From Sphagnum compactum (taxonomy: Eukaryota; Bryophyta; Sphagnopsida; Sphagnales), in contig OZ234503.1 in the NCBI GenBank assembly GCA_965153455.1, positions 1,426,001 to 1,490,000 on the forward strand: 64,000 nt of DNA. Reading direction: 5' to 3'. Under the pieces are notes generated by a model. That model had not been told where the DNA came from. It ran no database searches and saw nothing but the letters and a program-made list of their open reading frames with translations. A program made the translations under genes and the position numbers. Below, piece after piece: positions 35,470 through 47,418 of the stretch. Every line of letters begins with the position of its first letter. Positions within the stretch are counted from its first letter, which is position 1.

Positions 35470-37436
35470 CAATATTAGAAATCCTGATATTTCCAACCAA
35501 TCATTATGCCACTGGCATGCAACTGGTTGTCGTTTGCAACTATCTTGGTCATGTTTGCAACTATAATTTGGTATTGTATAAATTTTCAACTATACAATTG
35601 TGTGTTCAACTAACGTGCAACTAAATGTGTACAACATGGACACGTGTCATAAAAATGATGGCCTAAACTTATACATATTTAAATTATTAACTTAATATAT
35701 CTACACAGGCTATGTATAATGATATTATATGCCTCTAATATTGAGATTTACCCCATGTTAACTTAGGCTAACCTAAATTAACCCAAACTAAAATAACCAT
35801 GGCTAAATGTATTAGGCTAAACTAATTATGGTTAAATTAAATTATGTTAAATTAAGTATGGCTAAATTAGGTTAGGCCAAAATAATTATGGCTAAATTAA
35901 GTTAGGCTAAATTATTTATGGTTAAAATTAATTAAATTATATTAATTATGGCTAAAATAAATTAGGTTAAATTATTTGTGGCTAAATTAAATTAGGCCAA
36001 ACCAATTATGGCTAAATTAAGTTAGGTTAAAATATTTATGGCTAAATTAAATTAAACTAAAACTAACAATCGATAAATCAATTATGGTTAAACTAAATTA
36101 TACTAAATTAAATTACACTAAAATAAACCATGGTTCAAATATATATTGCAATTTTTAAAATTTTATTTGTGAAATATATTTAAATTTTATTTTTGGCGAG
36201 TAAAAATTTTTTATTTTAATTTATTTGGAATCTTTTTCAGAAAATGTAAATTTGATTAAACAAAAGCATTATTCAAAATCAATTAATATGATAAAATTAA
36301 AATTAATAATAAATATTCGTAATTATCAATTAAATGTTTATTATAATTAATGATAATCAATTATATATATATAATATCAATAGGTATTATATATTTAAAT
36401 TTTATTATTTATGTTAAAATATTAATGTAAATAGGCTACACAAATTAACTTACAAGTACACAAACATCTTAAACTAATTACTAGTTTAAGTTATATAATA
36501 ATGTTAAAACCATATTTTCATTAAATAATCTTAATTATTAGAAATATTTTACAATCATCTTTGAAGTGCAAAAGAAAAGGAGTAATGAAAAATTAACAAG
36601 AAGAAAAATAAGAAAAATAAATTTCCAAGTTACAAAACGTTTTTTTTTTTTTTTTTTCTTTGGACCCTTCCTACTTTCAAACCTCATAACTTTCTTATTT
36701 CTTATTCATTTTAAACGATTTAAAATGTTATAGAAGCGCCATCTGAAGTTCTACAAATCATAATAGAACTTTAATAACAAAAAAACAACAGAAAAGGAAC
36801 TTTCTAGGTGTTTCAAAAGCAGCCTTTGTAATGTTCAATGGTTTTTTTTTCTGAGTTTTTGACCCCCTTTACTTCGGGGGGCCATAACTTTCTCATTTCT
36901 AATTTATTTTCGACGATTTTTAGTGTGTTAGATGCGCCAAGAGGAGGGCTTCAAGTTTTATTTGGACACCAGAAGCAACAAAACCCTCCCCTGGCTGCTA
37001 TATTATAATACATTAGTTGCATCTAATGTGCAATTAAGTTGGTTCATGAAGTTTGCAATGGAATTTTTTATCCCATATCTTTTGGCTTCCAATTTTATTT
37101 AGCTCAGTATATAATTAGAAGCAATATCTTTGAAATAAAAAAACGTCAAATGCCATTGGGGATGAGTAATTAAATAAAGCTTGACCTTTATGAAATGGTT
37201 AATCTTAAAAATAAAATCGGATTATTTTAATTTTACCTATATAGCTTAAACCTAGTTATGTTCAACCTACTTACATACCTAAATAAACATATTTACCTTA
37301 TAGGGTTTATTAATTACCTGCCTACCTAGGCAACATGTGTTAACATTTTATTAACCATAAATTGGATGACTTAAATTTTATTAATTAATATTTCAAAATT
37401 TAAAATAGGTGGGCCTTAATTTGCCACATGTCATCA

Positions 37437-37630
37437 TATAATTGGTGTTTGAAAAAGACACGTGTCAAATTTTCAATGAAGGTTCCATGGTGTGCCACGT
37501 GTCATCATCTTAGTGGCAGAAACTTTAATGATTGAGATTAATCCAAAGAATTTTTAAATTTGAAACCACAAAAATAATTAAATAGTGACACGTGTCCACA
37601 AGCTAATTGTCTAATTTTTAAACACATGTC
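37437..37630. promoter_or_regulatory. Cluster of G-box-like words inside the 3.3-kb element
   Basis: Within ~190 bp occur GACACGTGTC (twice), GCCACGTGTC and the related CACATGTC (twice), each followed by a stretch such as ATCATCTT or CACAAGC. CACGTG is the plant G-box bound by bZIP and bHLH factors. They recur in the second copy (about 61,830-62,050) and another ACACGTGTC lies at 35,640. Regulatory function is only a possibility; repeat structure explains the recurrence equally well. Confidence 0.35.
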
Positions 37631-38309
37631 ATATTTTTATTAGTTACATTGTAGTTCCAAGAAGAATTGCACATAAGGCGCAAATACATTTGGATTAGTA
37701 TGTATGGATGAGCATGTATATTAGCACCATATATACATGTTGCATACGTAGTGTCGCATGCAACTGAATTTTAGTTGCAAACGACAGTTGCAAAATCCAA
37801 AATTTCTAGTAGTGTTTGCACTCACTTGAAATGTTACACACCAATTGATCTTCACATCATTAAAAGTGCATATGTGAAAAAAATGATTAAAATAATTAAT
37901 GGACCAAAAAAGGAAAAATGTATTATTTTCCTCAATGTTCTTCTTGTGTTTTAAGAAAATATTTGGTTAAAATTTATCTTGATATGTGTTTTAATAATTT
38001 GATTAAATTTAATCCATCACATCATTACTATATAACACATATTTTATGATATCAACCCATGTATACTTTTACAAAGATGTTTTAAATGACATGGGTATTC
38101 ATCTTTAAAAGAGAAAAAAAAACCTAAACATTTAAAACAAACATATTTGTCAAATTATTTAAAACCAAGATAAAACAAAAGATAAAACCATTTGAAAATC
38201 CAATAATATAAAAGAAACTAATCAAATAATGGTTGAAGAAGTGTATTTGCAAATAATATTATTTTTGAAACTTACGTTTGACAATTTTTTGTTTCCTAAA
38301 AATTGGCTA

Positions 38310-38789
38310 GGGGGGGGTGGGAAAAGTGAGTAGGTAATTAGTTAAGTGTTTGGCTATGTTAAAAACATAAGTAGGTCGGTGAACATAGTGGTAGGTAGGA
38401 AGGTGGGTGCATAGTAGGTAAGTAGGTTTATAAGTAGGTAGTTGGGTTAGTAGACAAGTTAGTAAGTAAAAAAAAAATTCAAAGAGTAAGGTAAATAGGT
38501 TACTAGAGTAGGTAGGTAAGTAAGTATATAGGTAGGTAGTTGGGTTAGTGAGCAAGTTAGTATGTAAAAAAAAACTTACCTTATCAAGGTGACTAGGTTT
38601 GTAAAATTTTTATGTCAATAGGGTGGTCGTGTATATAGGGTTGCTAAATAATAATGTAACTAGGTCAGTAAGGTAGATAGTTAGTACAATGATTAAGTCA
38701 GTAAGGTATGTAGTTAACAGGATAACTAGGTTAATCAGGTAGGTAGTTAATATAATAATTAAGTCATTAGGATAACTAGTTATTAATAT
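38310..38789. repeat. TAGGTAGG-type satellite, ~100-bp higher-order period
   Basis: Short GTAGGTAAGTAGG-like words alternate with AGTTGGGTTAGT. Two ~100-bp blocks (about 38,400-38,500 and 38,500-38,590) share the order TAAGTAGG, TTGGGTTAGT, AAGTTAGTA and an A-rich run. The open frame of Thr/Tyr/Leu-rich sequence on the minus strand is a by-product of the repeat. Confidence 0.65.
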
Positions 38790-39056
38790 TTATGTCAGTA
38801 AGGGATAATTAGTAACGTACCAAGGTTGGTACAATACTTATGAAGGTAAGAAAGTGAGTAGGGTAACTATGTGTGAGGTCAGGTCCAGGAAAAAACAACA
38901 AAAAACAAACCAAACAAAAAGAAAGTATAGTGATCAGCAGCGAAAAGAAATGGACTGCGATGATGAACCATCTGACGCCGAATGAAAAAACGCAGCCCGT
39001 CCAGTGTGAATGGCCAACTGGTGCGTTGGTGACTGCTGGTTCACTCTGGCTTTCAT

Positions 39057-39203
39057 GGCCTTGCAAGTTGATTTTAAAGTTACAACTACATGCAGCTAAC
39101 AGTTGGCCTTGCAAGTTGATTTTAAAGTTACAACTACATGCAGCTAACTTTAAAGTTGAAAGTTGATTTTAAAGTTACAACTACATGCAGCTAACAGTGA
39201 GCT
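39057..39203 (+). repeat. Three tandem copies of a ~48-bp unit at the inner arm edge
   Basis: GCAAGTTGATTTTAAAGTTA followed by CAACTACATGCAGCTAAC occurs three times at about 39,064, 39,111 and 39,160 (the third preceded by GAAAGTTGATTTT). The left arm has a single copy at this place, followed by an unrelated ~95-bp stretch. The expansion sits where the perfect arm identity ends. Confidence 0.8.
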
Positions 39204-39342
39204 TTATCACACGTTACAGTTTGTCGATAAGAACTCTTCACTCTTTACAGTTGGTGGGTGTCAGTCATTAGTAACGTTTTCTCAGTTCTGTACTGTACAA
39301 GCAGTGGCCAGCGTCGCCAGACAGAATCAGTCTGATTTCGCC

Positions 39343-40013
39343 TTAACTGGCGACATTTTTGTACACGATCATTACCACCGTAGCCCAGTACACAGACTTG
39401 TGACGACACGCCCCCGCCCCCCGCCAGAAAGGGCGAACTTTGATGAATTCTATTTGAGAAAAAGGGAAAATTCCGCCAGAAGTTTTTGTGAGGCAGTGTC
39501 AATTTTTCGCCCCAAAAAAAGAAGGAAGCCTGGTGGTTTGGGTAGTGTTTTTTCTTGTTTTAAAGAAGCCAGACTTGTGGCGATACGCCAGACCCCCCCC
39601 CCCCCGCTCCGAGGGCGGACTTTGATGAATTCTTATAGAGAAAAACGAGGAGTGTCGCCAGAAATTTGAGGCGGCGTGGTGATTTGGCGATTTTTCGCCA
39701 AAAAGAAAGAAGGCTGGTTGGTGTTGGGCAGTGTGTTTTTTTGGGTCTTAAAGTAGCCGCCAGATTTCGACCTGGATTTGGGTGGTTTGGACTCAACACC
39801 CAGCGCGGTACTGGAAGCGGGTGTCAAAGCGGGTGTGCTGGAACCAGTGTTTTTACTTATTCAATTTGCTGAGTCAGGGTGGTGAGCATCCCTCGGCGAC
39901 TTTCGTCAAGTTGGCGACATTATTTGAAGGACCTCGTCAAACTGCAGTCAGTAGACATAAATGTGGCGACACCAAAAACAATTGCTGTCGCTTTTTGGCG
40001 ATTTAAAAAGGGA
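39343..40013. repeat. GGCGA/TCGCC-rich region with ~180-bp tandem duplication, right arm
   Basis: Exact mirror of about 29,390-30,060, lying 430-1,100 bp upstream of the right germin-like start codon. A run of 12 C at about 39,594-39,605 corresponds to the G run of the left arm. Confidence 0.6.
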
Positions 40014-40276
40014 AAACCCCCCTTGTATTGGTAGCCAGGGTTCTTTAAAAGTAGAAATCTGGCGATAAATCACCAGGAAAAAAAAAACACAGTCTGCCTG
40101 GAACCTAGCGTTTGATTTTGGCGTCATGCTGATGCAACCTTACCAATTTGGCCATGGCAGCAACTTCTAAGAATCGGGGGAAAACACACTGTGCCGTGCA
40201 GTGCAGTGATGGGGTTGTGCACTAGGGCTGCCTGAGCTCAAACGCACGTGAAAGCAACAGTGCACGGTTTTTTTTC

Positions 40277-40282
40277 TTATAG
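40277..40282 (+). promoter_or_regulatory. TATA-like element of the right germin-like gene
   Basis: TTATAG, about 165 bases before the start codon and followed by a pyrimidine-rich leader, is the best-placed TATA-like word; CTATTTAATTT at about 40,395 is an alternative but lies very near the ATG. The same positions mirrored serve the left gene. No experimental support can be read from sequence. Confidence 0.22.
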
Positions 40283-40445
40283 AGTTGCACACAATTTTCA
40301 AGTCTCACAACTCATCTCCCCAGCACTTGATCAGCATCAGCTCGCTTCCCTTCTCCGCCTAGCTAGTGCAGATTTTTCGCCTCTTTCATTGCTCCTATTT
40401 AATTTCTCCACTCAAGTCTACTTCATCAGCAGCTGGCTAGCTACC

Positions 40446-41932
40446 ATGGGATCACGTTACGACCGAATGCAGGCTGTGCTCTGCTTGGTGGTAGTCATCG
40501 CGATGGGTTGCATGCAAATCACATCAGTGACTGCGGCCGACCCTGATCCATTGCTCGACAATCCACTCAATCTCACCAGCTTCACTATTCGTGACATCTT
40601 TCACAATGGCGATGTCTCTTCGGGCCCTGGAGGTGTCCGTGCCGCTCTGAACACTCGAAACTTTCCTGCCACCACGTACGTATTATATCTCCATGCACAC
40701 ACCGATCTATAGATCGCTCTACTAGTGTTGTACATGTCTAGTTCGGGTCCCTTTTAGTCATTAAGCTGTTGTGATCACAGTGACACACAGTTAAAATGCC
40801 TGCAGCCTATTGTATCATCTCCACTAGTCTGTAAATCAGTACTAATGGGTGCTTGCTGTGTCGGTTATATACTTATGTCTATCTGTAGGTCTGGAGGCAT
40901 AACCGTGGTGAGATTTGAGATGGTGCCGTGTGGAGTGAATGTGCCACACACACATCCGCGAGCATCTGAACTGCTCTCGCTCATCAGCGGTGGTCCACTC
41001 CAAGTGGGCTTCATCGACACGTCAGGTGAGTAATTATCATATTGCAGCTGTTAAACTTTTGATAAGCTCTTGCAATCATTAACACAATGTCCAATTGTGT
41101 ATGCATGCCCTACAAGAGAATGTGGTTTTTTTCACACAAAAGGCCACGGCTCATGGCACATGTGTGTGAGGTAAACATTCTAGTTTCATAGATATTATTG
41201 TGAGGCACAGAATGTGATGTTTATTCTGGCATATGTTACATTAGCAAGCGGCCTTTTGTGTGAGAAATTTGACCATTTCAATGTAATATCCATGTAGTGC
41301 TTCACCTGAGAGCTTACCCTCTGAAAGCTACAAGTGCAATTACTTGGCTGCAGGAAACGCGCATCTTGACATAATCCGCCCAGGAGATTCCACATTATTT
41401 CCAAGAGGGTTACTTCATTTTGAAATCAACTTAGGCACAGAAAATGCCACATACATCTCTGCTCTCAACAGCCAGAACCCTGGAACATTGGTACATAATC
41501 TACCCAACCCTGCACAGTAATGACCACCTTGTGTACTGCTTAAGTTATGGGTCGAGATCTGGCGACTAGATTAGGAATAAATTTTTACATCACATGGGCT
41601 GATGATGCCTATTCAAGTTCAGTCCCACAAATGCTGTAAAAGAATCTAAATATCTAGAAATTTGGAAGCAATAAATTCACCCCGGAATGCCATTGATCGC
41701 ATACATTCCATATCTTCTTGATCTGATCAATAAATTGTGTGGATGTGATCTACAGAATGCGGGAGCTTCCTTGTTCAGAGTTCCCGAACTCACCCTTGCA
41801 ACAGCCCTCAACATTGAATTTTCAGTACTCAAAAAGATTGCAAATTCCATTTCCCCTGATTTGACTACCTTGCAAAAGAGCAGCAAAGCTCACTGTGTTC
41901 CCGGGAAAATGGGTTTAATAGAAATGATGTGA
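40446..41932 (+). CDS. Germin-like protein (cupin), right-arm copy
   Basis: Four exons (40,446-40,675, 40,889-41,025, 41,354-41,490, 41,756-41,932) encode the same 226 residues as the left-arm gene. The ATG at 40,446 is chosen because it starts a clear signal peptide; the frame is open further upstream but has no in-frame ATG before it. Introns 1-3 begin GTACGTA, GTGAGTA and GTACATA and end in AG. The exon 4 product SLFRVPELTLATALNIEF matches the C-terminal helices of germins, which pack the hexamer. The tail after SPDL is unusual and polar. Because coding and non-coding parts are equally identical to the left copy, identity reflects recent copying or conversion and not selection on the protein. 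Confidence 0.9.
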
Positions 41933-43076
41933 ATTTGGCTTGCTGCACCCAAGCACTCAAGGTGCATCCATGATACACTACATCTCCGTTGCCAACTCAA
42001 ATCGAGACCAGTGCAATCATGCAGAGATCTGCCATGCCCTGGCATCCATGGAAGGAAAACAAATTCATCAATGTTGGATGATCTTATGGACCTTAGTTTG
42101 ATTAATCAAATAAAGAAATGAAGCAAACACGATCCCCAGAGACGTGATTGTTGTTGTAGGCACAACTGTTTCCAGTGCTATTGAATTTTTATAGATTCAT
42201 GTGTGCCTTTTAAAAAAAATTTGCAATGGTGATGATAATCAAAACTGGTTTATGTGAACCCTGTGAGGATCTGTTAGTGATTGTCACTACAAGAGCAATG
42301 GACATGGATCAAGTGCTTGATATTTTGGTTGAATGGAATGGAATAAAAACAATGTCTTTTGTGTTTTTTCATGTCTCAATTGTTGGCATTGTACACAAAT
42401 ATATACCGTAGTACCTTGGCGACTTGGGAATAAATTAAGTTATTTTTTAATGTGCCAAAAAATTTATAAATTCATTTTTTAATTTGTGAAAGTTTTGAAG
42501 AAAAAATGGCAGAGTTTGAACTCTGGTCATCAAGAGTGGAGTATGTCAACTACAGGTCTGCTTGACCACCAAAACAGTCCGAATTGTTAGTAATCACTTA
42601 ACCATACAATGAATTTATTTTTTATTCTTGAAATTTTCAAATTAAAAGTCTAAGCATCAAACCAGGAAACTTAAATTAAATTAATTATTCAGCATTTATG
42701 TGCTGAATCTGCCAAGGTATTGCTGTACATAATATAATACACTAATTGTAACCTTTCGCATGAAAGGTTGTGACCTTTAGTAGATGCAAATTCGACCAAG
42801 TTAGCTTTACTAACATTGGACTCTTGTAAGAGCATCTTAACAGATGTTTTATGAATAAGACTAGAACACTTCACAACATTGTCTTTCTCTTGTTTCTATG
42901 TGTTTTATAAATCTAAACATAGTATCACAGCTTTTTGCTTTTTGATTTCTTTAATCTTTTGTCTTCGTTATTTGCCAAGTATTACACTTAAACACTTGTG
43001 AGGATTACAGTCACATTTCAAAGTTTGCTGGATCTTACTTTTAACATTTGGAAACATAGACTTATGCTTTATTTTG
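41933..43076. other. Intergenic between germin-like gene and MULE, right arm
   Basis: Mirror of 26,327-27,470, including the tRNA-like segment at about 42,504-42,571. No gene was recognised. Confidence 0.45.
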
Positions 43077-45169
43077 GAAAATTCTATTTTCACACCTTTT
43101 TTGGCTAGATTCACACCTTTTTTGCCGGTCCGATTTTAAACAGAATAAATTTGAGTGCGTCTTTTATCAGCTCAATTACTTCTGCGGGCAGGTTCTTGAG
43201 TTGTGCCCTGATTGACCACAGACTCCACACTTGCGTCCTTCCACGTATTCGAAATGAGACTTGTCTCTGGTGGTGCTTGTCTTGTTCTTGGATCCTGCAG
43301 GTCTGCCGCGTTTCTTAACCACGACCAAGGGCTCTTGAACTTGAACATTAGGCGTATCCAAGACCTGATTGAGGCGGGCAATCAAACTACCTGCTCGAGG
43401 ATTCTCATTATTGAGTACTTGCTGTAGGGTAGCCGTCATCTTCTGCACAAATGAACTTTTTAGAGATACCGGTTCATGTGGCGGCGCAGCTGCAGTGACG
43501 CTAGGAGGGGCCAAGGGGTTTCTGTCCAACAGCCACTGCTCATAAATGTCCTGCAGAAGAATCGGAGTCTCGGTTTCCAGACAGTCGCGAATGTAGTGAT
43601 GACAGGGCAGACCCCATGATTTCGTGAACCGCGCAGTGCATGGCTGCTCCTCATGTCCCCCCTTTTCAGCGAGCTTTAGCTGTCCCAGTAGTTTTCCCAG
43701 AGCGAAATCGGAGACGTTGTAAATCAGATTCTTGAAGCAGTGGTGGTTGAAACGATGCGCCAGATGCTGCTTTTGCTTCTCAATCGTAGCATTTAACTCA
43801 ACGCGTTGATTAGCCAGCATGAGCCCCAACCGCTTTGTCAGCGTCAAGAGGTGGAGAGTGCTGACGCGGAGATATGACTTGATTACGTGGTGGTTTCCCT
43901 CCACCCTCGACGTACTGGCGCTGCCGAAGTGGGGAAACTCGTCCACAAAGCATGCCACGAACTTCTCCTTGTGTGGCAGCCAAGTATTGTTAACGTAATT
44001 CCACGCAGCCGGATGGCTTGCCGCGTAGGTCTCCTTAAAAGCACCAAGGGCCACATCGAATAGTTCGACCGACGTGCTGGAGACAACCAGGTTCCATCGT
44101 TGCATGAACTCCTGCCACTCAACATCGGAGAAGCGTGTCTTGCAATTAGCAAGCACGTTCTTGTTGATGTGCCAACAACAGAGGATGTTGTGGCAGCCCG
44201 GGAAGACTCGTGCGATTCCGTTCATCAGGGCCAGATCCCGGTCCGTGCACAGGACCTTAGGAATACCACCTCCGAAAACTGCTGCAGAGCCCAAGCGTAT
44301 GTCTCCTCGTTTTCCGCGTGCAAGAAGGCGAAGCCAGCGTTGAACGTCGCGTAGGTCGACGTGATGCGAACCACGTTCAGCAGAGGCATGCCAAACTTGT
44401 TGGTCTTATAGGTGCAGTCAAGAAGGAAGACAGTGCAGAACGTCTGGCACATACTGACTGATGATTGGTGCATAAAGAACACACAGTTAACGGCATCTCC
44501 CACCAGCCGCACCTTGCTGAAGTAGTCAGTGCAGGAGATCAGCTCCACTAGTGCTTCAATGGGTCTGCGGCCTCGCAACTCCTCCGCTCGAGCAGTCCCA
44601 AGCTCGTTGTAGATCTCCTTGGCCGTCGAGTGGCTATTTGCAAACTCCTTACGAACGATGCAGATAATGTCCTTTGGCGCCAAGCCTTGCCCACCGAGCG
44701 CTCGCACTTTAGCCTTTTCTAACTCGCTTAAGCGGCGCTTCACCGCATGGCTTGCCAAGTTGCTACCCAGCTCGTGGTTGTGATTGCCAGAGATCTTACG
44801 GACTGCCCAGACACCCTTCACCGACGAGCAGACGATCTCAAAATCACAGCCGGTTAGCCTGGTGTGCGTCTCCCTTTGGCGCGTTTCATCTGTCAGGTTC
44901 AGCACGTTGACATACTCCCCGCCTCGATCACACTTCAAGACCACCCGCTTCTCCTTGCTTGTCTTGATGGTGAGGACCACTCCTTCCTGTTCATAGCTGT
45001 TCCTGAGATCTTCGATCAGCTCTTTCCGCGTGGCGAACTCCATCTCCTGTTGCGTTGCGCATACAGTTTACAGGGAGGTGGTCAGACACACTCAAATTTA
45101 TTCTATTTAAAATCGGACCGGCAAAAAAGGTGTGAATCTAGCCAAAAAAGGTGTGAAAATAGAATTTTC
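43077..45169 (-). mobile_element. Mutator-like (MULE) DNA transposon, right arm
   Basis: Mirror copy of the element at 24,234-26,326, with TIRs at 43,077-43,162 and 45,084-45,169 and the same flanking AAAATAAA words. The identical insertion site in both arms means the element was present before the arms became identical, and it did not insert twice. Confidence 0.85.
43176..45043 (-). pseudogene. MULE transposase, frameshifted, right arm
   Basis: Identical to the left-arm transposase, including the same frameshift (here at about 44,263-44,278) between the FAR1-type N-terminal half (45,043-44,225) and the DDE/zinc-knuckle half (44,294-43,176). The second frame has no ATG near its start, so it is the continuation of the first and not a separate gene. 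The shared lesion shows that both copies derive from one already damaged element, or that a sequencing or assembly error was copied. Confidence 0.85.
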
Positions 45170-45457
45170 TTTTATTTTAAGACAAAAAAGTTATGGTTGT
45201 TAGTTGATAAAAAAGAAGTCAAACCAATTGCACTTACAACAACACAAATAATTGTTAAAACTCCTCTTTTACCTCTCATAGGAGCAAGAAACATTAGTGC
45301 ATGGGAGAATAGAGATGCATTGGTTTTAACAATTAATAAAATTTGCTTGAACAATAATGTAATCTCACATATCCAATCATGCCAAATATTGGCTTTAACA
45401 TGGGTAGAATTAATCAAATTATTTGAATCTCAAGATCCAATGACCAAAATTGTATCT

Positions 45458-45863
45458 AAAAGATTAGTTGCCCCAAGAATTTGGTTGCCAAAATTTCAGT
45501 TGCTACAAGAATTCGATCACCACACATTTCAATCGCCACATGTTTTCGATCATCAGAAAATTTGGTCGCCATCAATCGCCACAAGAATTCAGTTGCCACA
45601 ACTTTCAGTCGCCACACGTTCCGATCGTCAAGTTTTTGGTTGCCAGGTTTCGATCGCCACATCTTTGGTTGCCATCTTTAGGTAACCACATTTTTTGATT
45701 GCCATCTTTCGGTCGTCACATTTCGGTCACCAACTTTTCATTCACCCAATTTTTCATCGCAACATTTTTGGTCGCTAGCTTTTTGTTCGCCACATTTTTC
45801 ATCACCACATTTTCTATCGTCAAATTTCTAGCCTCTACATTTTCCATCACTAATAACCATTTT
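45458..45863. repeat. Degenerate minisatellite, right arm
   Basis: Mirror of 23,540-23,945, built here on GGTCGCC/GATCGCCACA-type words. The longer open frames that cross it on the plus strand are repeat by-products. Confidence 0.75.
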
Positions 45864-46908
45864 GGGTCGAGGCATTTTCTAAAGCCACCAACATGATTGG
45901 TCACTAGACAATGACTCTTTTGACAATGGACAACAAGGGTTTACTAGGGTTTCATCAAAACGAGGATTGTCCCAATGTTTTCGTGCAATGATATTTGGTT
46001 GTCCCAAATTCGTTTTTGTTCCAAAAAGATTGGAAAATAAAATGTATATTTCAGTTTCAAATATAATTTCAATAAAAAATAATGTACATTGTAATTTGAG
46101 AACAATATAAGTCCCCACAATTGAAAACAAAGGTTGTATCACACTATGGCCTTTCCAATTACATTAAAAAATAACTCAAGGTAAAAAAAAAAGTATCGAA
46201 ATTCCAAAATTTCACCATGCAAAAATATAATCTTTAAAAAAAATCATGTAAAATAAACCAAAATCCTTCAAGATATCACAACTCTATAATTAATTTCAAG
46301 TTTCAACACAAGGCAAAATATCATCTTTCAAAAATCCTTGTATAAAAATAGACCGACTACCTGGGGGGCTAAAATCCTTTAAGCTATTACATTTTATATA
46401 GAATCTAAACATGTAATATCCTAACCTTGGTAGGCAATGCCAAAAAAATAATGAAAAACTGAAATAAAAGTCGACAAAGGGAACATGGATTGTATTTGCA
46501 TTAAAAAATGTTGTTTCAAATGAATTTATATTGATTTTTTTTCATTATTTGATGTCTATCAATTATACGAGAACATTTATCAAAACACATTATCGGTAGT
46601 AAGTCCAACCATCCATAATTTAAAAATATATGAAATAGACGAACAACATTTATGTAAAACTATAAATGATCATTGTATCTTATGTTTATCAGAAACCCAT
46701 CATCATTATAAAACATAGATCCACAAATTTCAAATGTGTAAAGAGGATGAATTCACAAATCTCAAATTTGATTACACATGACAACATGATCCACTCACAA
46801 AATTGGATTTTATAAAATTCAGAAATCCAAAAACATGTCATTTTTTAAGATCATGCAAATTACATCATATTCCATATGTAACAATTATAAACTATGTATG
46901 GCTGCCTT

Positions 46909-47418
46909 TAATAACATTTGTTAGATGCAATCCATTTATATGAAAGCCCCATCAATGTGCGCATGACATGTTAAACAGTTCTTTGTGCCTCTATATTTGG
47001 GTCATACATGTCATGGATCACTTTCCCAAATAACATTTTGGTTGAGTTGTCCACAAAATATTTTGCATCCTAATCATCACCCCATATGACATTTGCTAGC
47101 TTACCTAATAAATATGCTTCAAACCTCAAAGTTGTGGCATGTTGCTTAACCATTCGTCAAGGGGAACTTATAGTTCTTGATTCACTACAAAAAAAATAAA
47201 ATTAGGGCAACCAACCAATGCACTTTCTTTGCGTTGGTGGCATCTTGGTCCTTTGCAAACCTATACAAGGATGGCATCACCTCTTGCAAGTGCCCGACTT
47301 CACCCCAATCGCTCATGCTTATGTACACAACAAATAGTTTGTTTAACGAAAAATTCAACATAATGTTGTCCTTGGACAAGTTGTTGTGCCAAATTCCATA
47401 ATGATGTACTACATTCAT
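46909..47418 (-). pseudogene. Protein-kinase-like C-lobe relic, right arm
   Basis: Identical mirror of 21,985-22,494 with the HNNLSKDN catalytic-loop-like motif and the same frame change and stop. Confidence 0.5.

Larger units (their letters stand above)
35470..38789 (-). repeat. ~3.3-kb repeated element, copy 1 (inverted relative to copy 2)
   Basis: Reverse complement of 60,677-64,000. Paired positions add to 99,466 at the inner end and 99,470 at 35,470/64,000, so there are few net indels; substitutions are at a few percent. Parts in order: 35,740-36,140 imperfect ~20-36 bp repeats of the TTATGGCTAAATTAAATTAGGC type; very AT-rich DNA; two related ~200-bp spaced segments with CATAACTTTCTTATTTCT / CATAACTTTCTCATTTCT (36,685 and 36,885); a cluster of CACGTG words (37,437-37,605); and a TAGGTAGG-rich satellite (38,310-38,789). 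There are no open frames of note. The left end may extend beyond 35,470 because copy 2 is cut by the window edge. Confidence 0.85.

Noticed and set aside
38307-38555. Thr/Tyr/Leu-rich open frame (also 60,911-61,159)
   Set aside because: It is a translation of the TAGGTAGG/CCTACCTA satellite.
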